The notes beneath the pieces are model-generated. The model searched no databases and was not told the origin of the DNA. It worked only from the letters and a program-made list of their open reading frames with translations. This document shows positions 1-7,696 of a stretch of 64,000 nucleotides of DNA, in pieces (within the stretch, counting starts at the first letter, position 1; every line of letters starts with the position of its first letter). Position numbers and translations under genes: made by a program. The DNA comes from a virus. The stretch is taken from positions 21,677-85,676 of IMG/VR virus record IMGVR_UViG_3300038436_000248. One strand, given 5' to 3'.

Positions 1-328
1 CCTTTGTGATGCGTTTTCCATTGTGGTAGAGGTGCACCTCGTAGGTTGTTCCCTGGCAGGTTGCAGTCATGGGGTGTTCCATGTCGTGCGCCATATTGCT
101 TACAGCCAGGAGGTTATTTGATACTGGCTCGATGATCAGGAAGCCAAGGAATGGCCTGGCCGCATCAGGGAAACTCCCATACAAAAAGAAGTTGAGTCTC
201 TTCGCTGGGCTTTGCCGAAGAACTGAGACCATCTCTGATGGGCGATCCTTCGACGTGAACACGGACAATATCCCCGTGAGCTCTTGCTCATTCAAGTCGA
301 ACTTGATCACATGGTTTGTTTCAGGCAT
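1..328 (-). CDS. Small phage protein of the ITKEE-tail family (3' end outside window)
   Basis: Function not recognised. The first 109 residues are visible and the 3' end lies beyond the window. The start is the ATG at 328-326, 6 bases after an AGGAGG that lies inside the last codons of the upstream gene. The N-terminus MPETNHVIKFDL resembles the next gene's MPEETRVVLIDL. The last visible residues YHNGKRITK match the conserved ...ITKEE tail of the genes at 321-683 and 1165-1545. This is the first of three paralogs in a tightly overlapping minus-strand operon. Confidence 0.75.
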   Translation of the reverse strand, partial: MPETNHVIKFDLNEQELTGILSVFTSKDRPSEMVSVLRQSPAKRLNFFLYGSFPDAARPFLGFLIIEPVSNNLLAVSNMAHDMEHPMTATCQGTTYEVHLYHNGKRITK

Positions 329-683
329 TTGGTTCCTCCTTTGTGATTTGCTCACCCCCACAAGTGAGGATGATCTTGTAAAGAACGCCCTCATATGTCA
401 AAAACATAGGGTCTTCCAGGTTTGCGATCTTGTTCCCCTGAGCCAGGCAAGTTGGGCAGAGGACACCTTTGACTTCAACCAGGCCCCATGCGGACGCTTG
501 CAGGTATGCCTCATCACGAAGCTTATAGTTGTGGGACATTACAACTATATCGGTTTCTTCATTCAGAGGAACCCTTGCTATGGTGTTGATCAGTGCGTTT
601 CCCGGTTCATCCAGAAAGCGTTCGAGATTGTCCTTCTGGGCGGGGTGAAGATCTATTAGTACAACACGGGTTTCTTCAGGCAT
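321..683 (-). CDS. Small phage protein, ITKEE-tail paralog
   Basis: Unrecognised protein of 120 residues with one CxxC pair (CPTC) in the middle. Its C-terminus ends GGEQITKEEPNA. The codons for K-E-E are AAG-GAG-GAA, which form the Shine-Dalgarno site of the following gene, and the two genes overlap by 8 bases (start codon inside the last codons). The start ATG at 683 follows AAAGGAG. Tail and layout match the genes at 1-328 and 1165-1545. Confidence 0.8.
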   Translation of the reverse strand: MPEETRVVLIDLHPAQKDNLERFLDEPGNALINTIARVPLNEETDIVVMSHNYKLRDEAYLQASAWGLVEVKGVLCPTCLAQGNKIANLEDPMFLTYEGVLYKIILTCGGEQITKEEPNA

Positions 684-695
684 CTGATTTCTCCT

Positions 696-1172
696 TTAGA
701 TGTTCAGATAGGATACGTTGATGTACTCGGAGATTGTGCTTGTCACCACAACAAAGCAGTACTTGTTGGCAAGCACGAGCTCATGCTCATCTGAGAAGAT
801 GTTCACCTTCACCCGCCATTCGTGCTCGCTGGGGTTCAGGCCTGCGACGAACATCCACTGGCACCGAACAGATGCAGCGCCAGCAGCGTTGGCAAACAAG
901 GCCACATCAAACAGATAGGTTGTGCTCTCCAGGTCTGTGTACACCTTGAGGATGCGCCCCTGTTCTGCCGGGGAGATCTCCACTGACAAAGGCTCCAGGC
1001 GATCCTCATGTCTTTGGTGGTTTAGCTCTTCAATAAAGCATCCTCGACAGAGCAGCTCCATTTCCTCCAGTTCACCAGACAGAACCCAGGGGTACAGCCA
1101 AGTCACACGACCACATTTCAGACAGCGTGCAACAGTCCTTGCGTAGACGATCTCAACCTTTGTGTCAGTCAT
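696..1172 (-). CDS. Hypothetical protein with N-terminal CxxC pairs
   Basis: Unrecognised protein of 158 residues. The start is placed at the ATG at 1172-1170 (MTDTKVEIVYART) because AAGGAGGA lies 6-8 bases upstream, inside the C-terminal codons of the upstream gene; a longer in-frame extension has no ribosome binding site and overlaps that gene. The N-terminal third holds CLKCG and, about 25 residues on, CRGC, so a small zinc ribbon is plausible. The rest is predicted soluble with no motif I know. Confidence 0.75.
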   Translation of the reverse strand: MTDTKVEIVYARTVARCLKCGRVTWLYPWVLSGELEEMELLCRGCFIEELNHQRHEDRLEPLSVEISPAEQGRILKVYTDLESTTYLFDVALFANAAGAASVRCQWMFVAGLNPSEHEWRVKVNIFSDEHELVLANKYCFVVVTSTISEYINVSYLNI

Positions 1173-1545
1173 TTGATTCCTCCTTGGTGATTGGTTGTCC
1201 ATTACAGAACAGGATGTACTCATATTCTTCCTGCTCATCCGGTAATACCAGAACGTGCGGGCCAGCAAGAGACTCACTGGCAGCAGTTGATCCAAGCCAT
1301 TTCCATGCACGGGCTTCCCCGATGTAGGACGTGACTTCTATGCACATATAGGGCGTGTGCCCTCCCCCACGATTCCCTGCAAGATGGGCAGCCATGCCCC
1401 GGTAGGTGTGGATCCGAACACTCTGTTTCCTGTCCTCTTCACCAGGCTTTGATGGCCGTGACAGGAACTCTTCCCACTTGCGCTTCTCGTTTTCCGTGAG
1501 ATTGATGTGGATGGTGTACTTCATGGTAGCGGATGTGCAGTACAT
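1165..1545 (-). CDS. Small phage protein, ITKEE-tail paralog
   Basis: Unrecognised protein of 126 residues. The stop codon of the upstream gene directly abuts its ATG (TAA-ATG), with GAGGAGG just before, which favours MYCTSATMKYT over the internal Met8. The C-terminus is CNGQPITKEESND, again encoding AAGGAGGA as the ribosome binding site of the next gene, which starts inside this one (8-base overlap). Translational coupling down this operon is the natural reading. Confidence 0.78.
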   Translation of the reverse strand: MYCTSATMKYTIHINLTENEKRKWEEFLSRPSKPGEEDRKQSVRIHTYRGMAAHLAGNRGGGHTPYMCIEVTSYIGEARAWKWLGSTAASESLAGPHVLVLPDEQEEYEYILFCNGQPITKEESND

Positions 1546-1779
1546 TTACTCCTCCTCACATTCGGGGGCGTTGTCATCGGCAAGAAGATCAATTCCTGTC
1601 AGGGTGTACAGATCCTGCCACTCTGCACCACAGTCCCTGCAGGCAATGTCCTGCCATGCGCTCATGCCGTCCGCCTGCACGAAGTCGATTGAACTGATGT
1701 TTGTGGAGCCACATTTTGGGCAGGCATTTCCGTTATGCCCTTTGTAGGTATCCCATAATTCTTGATTTGTTTTTGGCAT
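1546..1779 (-). CDS. Small zinc-ribbon protein
   Basis: Protein of 77 residues with a clear four-cysteine ribbon, CPKCGS ... CRDCGAEW, spaced about 30 residues apart, and an acidic C-terminus (ECEEE). Such ribbons bind zinc in many small phage proteins; the partner is unknown. The start at the ATG at 1779 (MPKTNQ) is chosen because AAGGAATT precedes it; the longer reading would run into the intergenic double hairpin. Confidence 0.75.
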   Translation of the reverse strand: MPKTNQELWDTYKGHNGNACPKCGSTNISSIDFVQADGMSAWQDIACRDCGAEWQDLYTLTGIDLLADDNAPECEEE

Positions 1780-1800
1780 TTCCAATTCCTTTCGAGTCCA

Positions 1801-1834
1801 GCCACCGGATTGTGGCAAATGGGGCTTGCGCCCC
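1801..1834. repeat. Intergenic double hairpin, copy 1
   Basis: Hairpin GCCAC-CGGATT-GTGGC (1801-1816), then AAAT, then hairpin GGGGC-TTGC-GCCCC (1821-1834). It lies between a stop codon and the next ribosome binding site. First of a family of at least 12 in the left 9.1 kb. Confidence 0.8.
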
Positions 1835-1838
1835 TGCT

Positions 1839-2969
1839 CTATGCAACTTCCATCAACTCCTCTTCCTCATCTTCTTCACACTCCCAGGGTTCTTCTTCCA
1901 GCACGTCAGGCTGTTCCAGGAGCTCATCTGCATCGAAGGTGTTGAGGTGGGCCTTCGCCTTGCGGGTCTCTTCAAGATGATCCGTTCTCCACAGGTCTGC
2001 CTGAAAGCGACAGTCCCAGCAACCACTCCCATCCTCTCGCTGGCGGAAGAACTCCTTGGTGACCTCGGCCAGGAAGATCGGGGAGTCATCCACAGTGCCA
2101 AACTCACACCAGCTCCCACGCCCACACACATCCATGAGCCGTCCATCTGGCAGATAGGTCAGGAAAGTTACCCCACCAGAGCCCTTGCTCCCACTGTCGG
2201 ACATAGTGGAAACACCCACGCCACGTCCATTCGGTGCGATTCCTGATGTGTTGGTATAGAAAGGTTCCACATGTATCCAGGGGTCGCTTGAGTCTGGGGG
2301 AGGGGCATAGACCGTGTCCTCATCGGGGAACTCATACTCCCCATCTACACCGCAATCTTCACAGTAGCCATCAGGGAGCTTCTCTCCACATTCAGGGCAT
2401 ACACAGACCTCCTCATCAAACAGCGTTCCATCTTCCCATATCCCTTCAAGAGCTGTGTGGAGCTTGTCCCCTTGTCCGGTTGCGTAGTAGGGGATAGCCG
2501 CCCCTGTCAGGTAGTGCGGGCGGAACTCATTATGATAGGGGTCATTGGAGATACGCACAGAGATCCGATCACCAGTCTCCATGCACTCGCTTCTTCCGCT
2601 TTCCTCTACATAGGGCGCCATGATTTCCATAAAGCGCTTGGTGGCATCAGAGTCTGCCAGCCACCATCCATTGGTGGTCATCTCGAGGTCAACAGGCCAG
2701 TGACCCACAATGTTCAGGACATGTGCAAACTTTTCCATGTCCATTGTTGGCTCCCCACCAATCAGGTTTATTATCACCTTTATTTCCAGGTCTTGAAGCA
2801 GGTCTACCTGCTGCTTTACTTTGTATAGCATATCATCCCCCATATAAACAGGGTCGCTCTTTGGCGAGCATTCATACATGCAGTGCCGACAGGCAAACGT
2901 GCAGGCTTCTGTCAACAGCAGGCTGATGGTCACACCATCTTCTTTGTACTTCTCAAGATGCACAGTCAT
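1839..2969 (-). CDS. Radical SAM enzyme with extra C-terminal cysteine clusters
   Basis: Protein of 376 residues. Cys23, Cys27 and Cys30 form the CxxxCxxC motif (CTFACRHC) that binds the 4Fe-4S cluster cleaving S-adenosylmethionine; GGEPT at 71-75 is the usual SAM-contacting motif. The C-terminal half has further cysteine groups: CVCPEC plus CEDC (189-206), a pair near 283-290, and CWDC near 320. These recall the auxiliary-cluster regions of SPASM or twitch enzymes, though no SPASM signature is exact. The extreme C-terminus is highly acidic. The start is the ATG at 2969 after CGGAGG. The substrate is not evident; the neighbours are small, some cysteine-containing proteins, so peptide or RNA modification are both possible (inference). 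Confidence 0.85.
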   Translation of the reverse strand: MTVHLEKYKEDGVTISLLLTEACTFACRHCMYECSPKSDPVYMGDDMLYKVKQQVDLLQDLEIKVIINLIGGEPTMDMEKFAHVLNIVGHWPVDLEMTTNGWWLADSDATKRFMEIMAPYVEESGRSECMETGDRISVRISNDPYHNEFRPHYLTGAAIPYYATGQGDKLHTALEGIWEDGTLFDEEVCVCPECGEKLPDGYCEDCGVDGEYEFPDEDTVYAPPPDSSDPWIHVEPFYTNTSGIAPNGRGVGVSTMSDSGSKGSGGVTFLTYLPDGRLMDVCGRGSWCEFGTVDDSPIFLAEVTKEFFRQREDGSGCWDCRFQADLWRTDHLEETRKAKAHLNTFDADELLEQPDVLEEEPWECEEDEEEELMEVA

Positions 2970-2991
2970 GGGATACCTCCGTGTAATAAAC

Positions 2992-3026
2992 GCTCCCGGA
3001 TTGGAGCAAATCGGGGCCGAAGCCCC
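2992..3026. repeat. Intergenic double hairpin, copy 2
   Basis: GCTCC-CGGATT-GGAGC (2992-3007), AAATC, then GGGGC-CGAA-GCCCC (3013-3026). On the transcribed strand the second hairpin is a stable UUCG tetraloop. It precedes the radical SAM gene. Confidence 0.8.
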
Positions 3027-3030
3027 TGTG

Positions 3031-3597
3031 TTACACTGCTTGTGGTGCCCATTGCAGATCAGTGCGGATGACAGCATCCATCAGGTATCCCTTGTTGAGC
3101 TTCGCCAGGCTGCAGGACACTCTTACGCCACCATCCACTTCCTGGGCAAGGCGGACATGGAAGGGCTTCTTACTCTCCACGTAGAAGAGTTTCACGGTAC
3201 GCCCACTGTTGAAGGTGATCTCTTCAGGGAGTTCGATGAACGCTCCCTTCTTGACCTTCCCCCAATTCTCCGCCAGCCTGCGGTTGTCCTCCCGCCATTT
3301 GATAGCATGCGGGTACTCGGTAGGCGTGAGCTTGTCCAGGATGGATAGGGGACAGCCATACACATATGGACCAGACGATTCGTCCATGTCCTTGAACGTG
3401 AGGTTGAAACCATCCCGGTTATTTGGTGTCCATTTGAGCATCACCACCAGGGCGAACACCGTACCGTCTGGCTTGCGCAGAGCCGCAAAGTACTTGTTGC
3501 GCTCAAGGTGGTCCTCAACCACTTCATACGGGCGTGCAAGCCCTCGCATGATCCGACGGCACTCCCCTTTACCGCAGCGCATTCCAGTCCAACCCAT
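3031..3597 (-). CDS. Phage protein starting MGWT (DUF6927-like)
   Basis: Protein of 188 residues. The MGWT start and general layout recall a phage family of unknown function (DUF6927-type); this is recall only. Four cysteines are scattered with no obvious ribbon. The start at 3597 overlaps the upstream stop as TAATG and follows GGAGGTGA, indicating coupled translation. Confidence 0.75.
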   Translation of the reverse strand: MGWTGMRCGKGECRRIMRGLARPYEVVEDHLERNKYFAALRKPDGTVFALVVMLKWTPNNRDGFNLTFKDMDESSGPYVYGCPLSILDKLTPTEYPHAIKWREDNRRLAENWGKVKKGAFIELPEEITFNSGRTVKLFYVESKKPFHVRLAQEVDGGVRVSCSLAKLNKGYLMDAVIRTDLQWAPQAV

Positions 3598-3980
3598 TAG
3601 TTCACCTCCGTTGGGTATCCCATATCCAGGGCGTCTTGATAGTACGGTGCGTAATGCCCTTTCTTGCGTTCTGTCTCAACAGCCTCTGCAAAGCCCTTGT
3701 ACCCAAGCTCCAGGGCACGCTTTGCATTTGCGATGGCCTCTGCACGGACACGGCCTCTGTGCATCATATATCCCGTTTTGGCTTCAGTGATAATCCAATC
3801 CCCGGGAAGGCCAGACGGGGTAACATCCCTGCGAATGTGCGCATCCACAAACTCAAACCCAGGGATAACCACCTTGCTTGCGTTGCATGGGGTGAAGATT
3901 GCCCCGTTCACAACCTCAGACCCTTCCGGCGCAGGGCGCTCTGGATTATGCCGGGTGTAGTACCTTGCGTTTGCAGCCAT
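3597..3980 (-). CDS. Hypothetical phage protein
   Basis: Unrecognised basic protein of 127 residues. The start MAANARYYT at 3980 is chosen because AGGAGG precedes it and the ATG is just after the upstream stop; the longer in-frame reading overlaps the upstream gene. No membrane segment, signal peptide or known motif. Confidence 0.72.
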   Translation of the reverse strand: MAANARYYTRHNPERPAPEGSEVVNGAIFTPCNASKVVIPGFEFVDAHIRRDVTPSGLPGDWIITEAKTGYMMHRGRVRAEAIANAKRALELGYKGFAEAVETERKKGHYAPYYQDALDMGYPTEVN

Positions 3981-3981
3981 C

Positions 3982-4284
3982 TTATTTTGCCTCCTGAGCG
4001 ATTTCTTGTGCCCATTCCTCAGCTTCTGCACGAGCCCTGTTTAGGGTTGCGAATGAGCCACGACTATTGACGGTCACAATGCCGTCCGAGAAAACACGGC
4101 GTACCTTGTACAAGCGCTTGCCGTGCGGCGGTTTGATGCTGTGAATAAAGAGTGCCCCACCATCCGGCAGGTTCCAGAGATCCGGATAGGTGATGTCTTT
4201 GAAGGCCCTGACCGCACCCTTGGAGAAGAAGTGGTGCCCAATCTTCTCATTCGCTTCTTTGATCTGCTCAACACTGTAGAACAT
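3982..4284 (-). CDS. Small phage protein beginning MFYSVEQIKEAN
   Basis: Protein of 100 residues. The opening FYSVEQIKEANEKIGHHFFS followed by a β-rich region recalls a widespread small phage protein family of unknown function (DUF7447-like, from memory). The start at the ATG at 4284 follows GGAGGTTGCT; two further upstream codons in frame lack a good ribosome binding site. Confidence 0.75.
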   Translation of the reverse strand: MFYSVEQIKEANEKIGHHFFSKGAVRAFKDITYPDLWNLPDGGALFIHSIKPPHGKRLYKVRRVFSDGIVTVNSRGSFATLNRARAEAEEWAQEIAQEAK

Positions 4285-4305
4285 AGCAACCTCCATAAAC
4301 TAGAC

Positions 4306-4340
4306 GCTCCCGGATTGGAGCAAATAGGGGCCAGAGCCCC
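4306..4340. repeat. Intergenic double hairpin, copy 3
   Basis: GCTCC-CGGATT-GGAGC (4306-4321), AAATA, then GGGGC-CAGA-GCCCC (4327-4340). The first hairpin is identical to copies 2 and 4. Confidence 0.8.
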
Positions 4341-4343
4341 TGT

Positions 4344-4742
4344 TCATCCCAGAACTCTCCTCTTCTCAGGAGGGATGTAGTCTGGATGATCTTTGTACCT
4401 GGGGCAATATCCAGATGTTTCCAGCCATCCACGCAGTTCCTCCTGTACTTGTTTTGGGTGTGCAGTGATTTCATTGAGCACTCTTTGAACAGCCTGCTCT
4501 TTTGTTTCTCCATTCATTATGAGGTACCCTGTGCGCCCGTCGTATATTCGCCACAGGCACCCATAGGGGGAAGGAGTGGCCCACATATCATCAAACTGCT
4601 CGTATCCCTCAAGGACAACAGGCTCCCCGTTGGGTTCATGTACGAACATGGGCTCTCCATCTTTGTCCCTGATGTACTCAACGTCCCATAGTGGGCTCTT
4701 CCGCTCACTCCACAGTACCCTGCGGTAATAACCTTCTGGCAT
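4344..4742 (-). CDS. Hypothetical phage protein
   Basis: Unrecognised protein of 132 residues, rich in Tyr, Trp and Pro. The start is the ATG at 4742 (MPEGYYRRV) after AAAGGAG; an in-frame extension would read through the intergenic hairpins at 4765-4799. No membrane segment or metal motif. Confidence 0.72.
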   Translation of the reverse strand: MPEGYYRRVLWSERKSPLWDVEYIRDKDGEPMFVHEPNGEPVVLEGYEQFDDMWATPSPYGCLWRIYDGRTGYLIMNGETKEQAVQRVLNEITAHPKQVQEELRGWLETSGYCPRYKDHPDYIPPEKRRVLG

Positions 4743-4764
4743 AATTGCACTCCTTTTGTGTAGG

Positions 4765-4799
4765 GCTCCCGGATTGGAGCAAATCGGGGCCGAAGCCCC
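4765..4799. repeat. Intergenic double hairpin, copy 4
   Basis: GCTCC-CGGATT-GGAGC (4765-4780), AAATC, then GGGGC-CGAA-GCCCC (4786-4799). Both hairpins match copy 2 exactly. Confidence 0.8.
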
Positions 4800-4803
4800 T
4801 TGG

Positions 4804-5208
4804 TTAGATGTACCCAAGTTTCTCTGCAACATCCTTCATGCTGTCCCAGAACAGATCCATGTAGGCGTCCTCCATTTCCTGTGCCATGTCATAAAGCTGA
4901 TGGATGGTCGGCTTGAAGCCCAGGTGGCGTTCAACATCCTCAACGGACATGGCGGCGATATACATTGAACTTGCGGAGACCTGATTGGATTTCCAGGGGC
5001 CTACATAGTGTCCCTGGGCAATGTCGTTGAAGTTGTAACGAACTTCCTTGAAGTACGCACGGGACAGTGCTCCTGCAAGGCTCTCACATTGCTCCTCAAA
5101 CAGGCTATCCACGAAGCCCTGGTTCTCAAGAACACACACGACGGGGGCTTGCTCCCATTTCTCACCAAACTGACGTGCTTTGAAGGTTGCTTTCTCGAAG
5201 GTAGGCAT
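4804..5208 (-). CDS. Hypothetical phage protein
   Basis: Unrecognised acidic, mostly helical-looking protein of 134 residues. The start ATG at 5208 (MPTFEKATF) follows AAAGGACA. Double hairpins of the repeat family flank it on both sides. Confidence 0.72.
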   Translation of the reverse strand: MPTFEKATFKARQFGEKWEQAPVVCVLENQGFVDSLFEEQCESLAGALSRAYFKEVRYNFNDIAQGHYVGPWKSNQVSASSMYIAAMSVEDVERHLGFKPTIHQLYDMAQEMEDAYMDLFWDSMKDVAEKLGYI

Positions 5209-5229
5209 TTCATTGTCCTTTCATTTGCA

Positions 5230-5266
5230 GCCACCGAATTGTGGCAAATGGCGGGATATACCCGCC
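5230..5266. repeat. Intergenic double hairpin, copy 5
   Basis: GCCAC-CGAATT-GTGGC (5230-5245), AAAT, then GGCGGG-ATATA-CCCGCC (5250-5266). The second stem has a different sequence but the same placement as other copies. Confidence 0.75.
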
Positions 5267-5271
5267 AGGAT

Positions 5272-5634
5272 TTAGCTTTCACTTGGGAGGTGTAGCACCC
5301 AATATTCCCCCGATTGCCCTACCCAGATGTCAATGTCCCCGGGGATGTCCGTGAACTCGATCTTCTGGGATGTCAGGGGCCGGTAGTTCCCATCCTCACA
5401 GGTCAGCACAGCCCCACCTTCAGGAAGCTTTCGTAACTTCCAGACCTGGAAGGGCTCGTTGCGCAGCTTCTTGGCATAGGATGCGATGGCGTCCATCAGC
5501 CAAAAGGCCTTGTATGTCTCAGCTGCGTACTTTGCCCCGTCCGTGAGCAGGTGGGTGGGATACAGTTGAGGGCTCCAGCGGTGATACGCCTCAGTCCCAT
5601 AGAAGCCTTCCATTGAGTCGTTGAGTAAAGCCAT
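5272..5634 (-). CDS. DUF6876-family phage protein
   Basis: Protein of 120 residues. The order FYGTE, then LLTDGAKYAAET, then FWLMDAI, then FQVWKL, then FTDIP and a terminal LPSE matches my recall of the DUF6876 family of phage and mobile-element proteins, whose function is unknown. The start at 5634 follows AAGGAGGATCACC. Length is near that expected for the family. Confidence 0.8.
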   Translation of the reverse strand: MALLNDSMEGFYGTEAYHRWSPQLYPTHLLTDGAKYAAETYKAFWLMDAIASYAKKLRNEPFQVWKLRKLPEGGAVLTCEDGNYRPLTSQKIEFTDIPGDIDIWVGQSGEYWVLHLPSES

Positions 5635-5646
5635 GGTGATCCTCCT

Positions 5647-5865
5647 TTATTCCGCTTCAGTGATTTCGATGATCCGCCCCAGCGAGTCATCCTCAATAAG
5701 AACAGGCAAGTCACGTGCGCTGCCGTACACTTCCAGACCATCGTCGAGATACTCCTCGATCAGATCTTCCACAGTCTCCCGTGCTTCCCGAAGACTGTCA
5801 CACTCAATCACGGTGTCCGCCAGGTACCCACCCTGTATCCCGTCAGTGACAATAAAGAGTGCCAT
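5647..5865 (-). CDS. Small acidic phage protein
   Basis: Unrecognised acidic protein of 72 residues with a short β-helix-β look. The start at 5865 follows AAAGGAGC. Ends 12 bases before the next gene; part of the small-gene operon. Confidence 0.72.
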   Translation of the reverse strand: MALFIVTDGIQGGYLADTVIECDSLREARETVEDLIEEYLDDGLEVYGSARDLPVLIEDDSLGRIIEITEAE

Positions 5866-5892
5866 TTGAAGCTCCTTTCAGTAGTAAAACGG

Positions 5893-5927
5893 GCCCATCC
5901 ATGGGCAAATAGGGGGCCAGAGCCCCC
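5893..5927. repeat. Intergenic double hairpin, copy 6
   Basis: GCCCA-TCCA-TGGGC (5893-5906), AAATA, then GGGGGC-CAGA-GCCCCC (5912-5927). Confidence 0.78.
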
Positions 5928-5931
5928 TGCA

Positions 5932-6285
5932 TTACTGTGCTGCCCTCACCATGTCAGCAGCTTCGATTGGAACGTAGGCGTTGATCTCTGCTGCATCCGC
6001 CTTGCGCACCAGCTCCTGACAGAACTTGACCGCCCACTCATTGCGGGCGTCATAGTGATTGCCACTCTCGGCTGCGTACCAGAACAGCACGGACACCAGG
6101 AACTTGATGACCTCTTGCTGCAGGTAACGGTGCTGATACTTCAAGGCCTTGGCTGTTTCACGGGCCTTCAAGCGGTTGATGTTCGCCATGTCTCCAAGTA
6201 GCTCGCCCATAAACTCTGGCGTGACCTCTTTCCGTAGGTCATAAGCAGAGATGGCAGCATCATTGACGGTGATTGTTTTAGGCAT
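5932..6285 (-). CDS. Hypothetical phage protein
   Basis: Unrecognised, mostly helical-looking protein of 117 residues. The start at the ATG at 6285 (MPKTITVND) follows GAAAGGAGC; the longer reading translates through the hairpin repeat. No metal motif or membrane segment. Confidence 0.72.
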   Translation of the reverse strand: MPKTITVNDAAISAYDLRKEVTPEFMGELLGDMANINRLKARETAKALKYQHRYLQQEVIKFLVSVLFWYAAESGNHYDARNEWAVKFCQELVRKADAAEINAYVPIEAADMVRAAQ

Positions 6286-6315
6286 AGTGAAGCTCCTTTC
6301 AGGAGTAAAGAAGGT

Positions 6316-6350
6316 GCCCATCCGTGGGCAAATCAGGGGCATGTAGCCCC
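6316..6350. repeat. Intergenic double hairpin, copy 7
   Basis: GCCCA-TCCG-TGGGC (6316-6329), AAATCA, then GGGGC-ATGTA-GCCCC (6336-6350). The second stem overlaps the 3' end of the downstream gene. Confidence 0.78.
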
Positions 6351-6686
6351 TGTCCTGGATTCGATGACCCCCATGGTCAGGTCATATACACGGCGCAGGA
6401 AGTCCCTTTCCTGTATCGGCAGGAAGTAGTCTTCCTTGTAGGCCACGTCGAAGACACGAGCGTCCGGGCACTCATCAGGAGCAAAGACACCATGGCATGC
6501 CCAGCACTCTTCATTGTCCTGGCCGATCAGGACAGCGCCACAGTGTGGGCATTCTGTGAGGAGACCCGTCACCATCACGGTGTTCTCAAGGTCTGAAACG
6601 AAGCCAATGGTCTCGATCTTGGCGGGGTTTGAACCATCCAGGTTCTCCAGGAAGCTCTTGGTTGAAGGGCGGATGTCAGTTTTCAT
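6333..6686 (-). CDS. Small zinc-ribbon protein
   Basis: Protein of 117 residues with CPHCG and CWACHG separated by about 12 residues, a plausible zinc ribbon. The start MKTDIRPST at 6686 is chosen for GAAAGGAAC upstream. The C-terminus includes FLRRVYDLTMGVIES. Function unknown. Confidence 0.74.
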   Translation of the reverse strand: MKTDIRPSTKSFLENLDGSNPAKIETIGFVSDLENTVMVTGLLTECPHCGAVLIGQDNEECWACHGVFAPDECPDARVFDVAYKEDYFLPIQERDFLRRVYDLTMGVIESRTGATCP

Positions 6687-6721
6687 GTGAAAAGTTCCTT
6701 TCGGGAATGGTAGATAGGGAT

Positions 6722-6755
6722 GTCCACATTTGGACAAATCGGGGGCAATGCCCCC
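6722..6755. repeat. Intergenic double hairpin, copy 8
   Basis: GTCCA-CATT-TGGAC (6722-6735), AAATC, then GGGGGC-AAT-GCCCCC (6741-6755). The GTCCA/TGGAC stem links this family to similar hairpins before plus-strand late genes (32850, 34328, 60043). Confidence 0.78.
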
Positions 6756-6759
6756 TTGA

Positions 6760-7080
6760 TCAGTCAAACATCGTGCCAAAGCGCTGATTGTGAGCCTTCA
6801 GGCGGTCAGGGGTGATAGAGAACATGATCTCATTCACACGATCCACGAAGTCCTGGCTGCGCTTCTTTGAGCAGATCCCTGTAGGATCCACGTGCCGATC
6901 TTTTATTTCCCAATCCACCAGATGGGCAAGCCGTGCGTGGACCTGAGCGTACTCCATCAGGCTGTAGGAGTGGCCGTAATCATGCTCGGCGTACTCGACT
7001 TCAGGGAAGTGACCAGCCAGGAGGATCTCCCGCAGTTTTGCTTTTGTGGCGGTGTGAACGATCTTGTTTGTTTTAGGCAT
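6760..7080 (-). CDS. Hypothetical phage protein
   Basis: Unrecognised basic protein of 106 residues. The start ATG at 7080 (MPKTNKIVH) follows AAAGGAGATTGCT. It begins MPKTN like the small zinc-ribbon gene at 1546-1779, probably by chance or shared start context. Confidence 0.72.
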   Translation of the reverse strand: MPKTNKIVHTATKAKLREILLAGHFPEVEYAEHDYGHSYSLMEYAQVHARLAHLVDWEIKDRHVDPTGICSKKRSQDFVDRVNEIMFSITPDRLKAHNQRFGTMFD

Positions 7081-7113
7081 AGCAATCTCCTTTCAAGAGA
7101 CAAAGCGGTCTGT

Positions 7114-7147
7114 GCCCATCCGTGGGCAAATCGGGGGCATTGCCCCC
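7114..7147. repeat. Intergenic double hairpin, copy 9
   Basis: GCCCA-TCCG-TGGGC (7114-7127), AAATC, then GGGGGC-ATT-GCCCCC (7133-7147). Confidence 0.78.
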
Positions 7148-7151
7148 TTGT

Positions 7152-7667
7152 CTAATCCATGTGGGTCCAGACACTCATCTGGAAGCCCGCATCCCGAAAG
7201 ACCTTGGCGAACGCTTCCGCAAAGGCCTGGTTCAGATCGTAGGATTGTCTGGCCGTACCATCCAGGCCAGCTTCTTCCGGGTGCCACGTAACACCCCGTG
7301 CGACTCCCCCGTAGTAGTGCTTGGAGAACTCATGGAACTTCGCAGCCCATTTAGCCAGGCTCGAATTGCCGGGGGTGATGACCAGGGCGGCGTACCCGCA
7401 GGGGCCGTGCTTCACGACCTCTATCAGGCCCCTGTCAGGATCCACAACACCCATTGGGGTGCAGACGGTGTTCTTGATGGCCTCAATCCCTGCGTTGTGA
7501 GCTTCCGCCCATAGCTTTGCAAACTGACTGTACCGATCTTCTCTCTCGGCAGCCTGATCGGCAATCATCTGCTTCCAGGCCTCACGTGCGGCCTTGCGAT
7601 GCTCCTTGCAGTAGGAGCTACCCTTATGAGTCGGGTTTGAACATCCGTTATATTTGCAGGTAGTCAT
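7152..7667 (-). CDS. Hypothetical protein with N-terminal Cys/His zinc-binding motif
   Basis: Protein of 171 residues. The N-terminus CKYNGCSNPTHKG...CKEH has the cysteine/histidine spacing of a small zinc finger often placed at the start of phage HNH-type or DNA-binding proteins; no HNH core follows. The rest is unrecognised. The start at 7667 follows GGAGG. It is the first gene after a promoter-like element at 7697-7702. Confidence 0.74.
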   Translation of the reverse strand: MTTCKYNGCSNPTHKGSSYCKEHRKAAREAWKQMIADQAAEREDRYSQFAKLWAEAHNAGIEAIKNTVCTPMGVVDPDRGLIEVVKHGPCGYAALVITPGNSSLAKWAAKFHEFSKHYYGGVARGVTWHPEEAGLDGTARQSYDLNQAFAEAFAKVFRDAGFQMSVWTHMD

Positions 7668-7696
7668 GCGTTCCTCCGTATGGTTGATAGAGTTGG

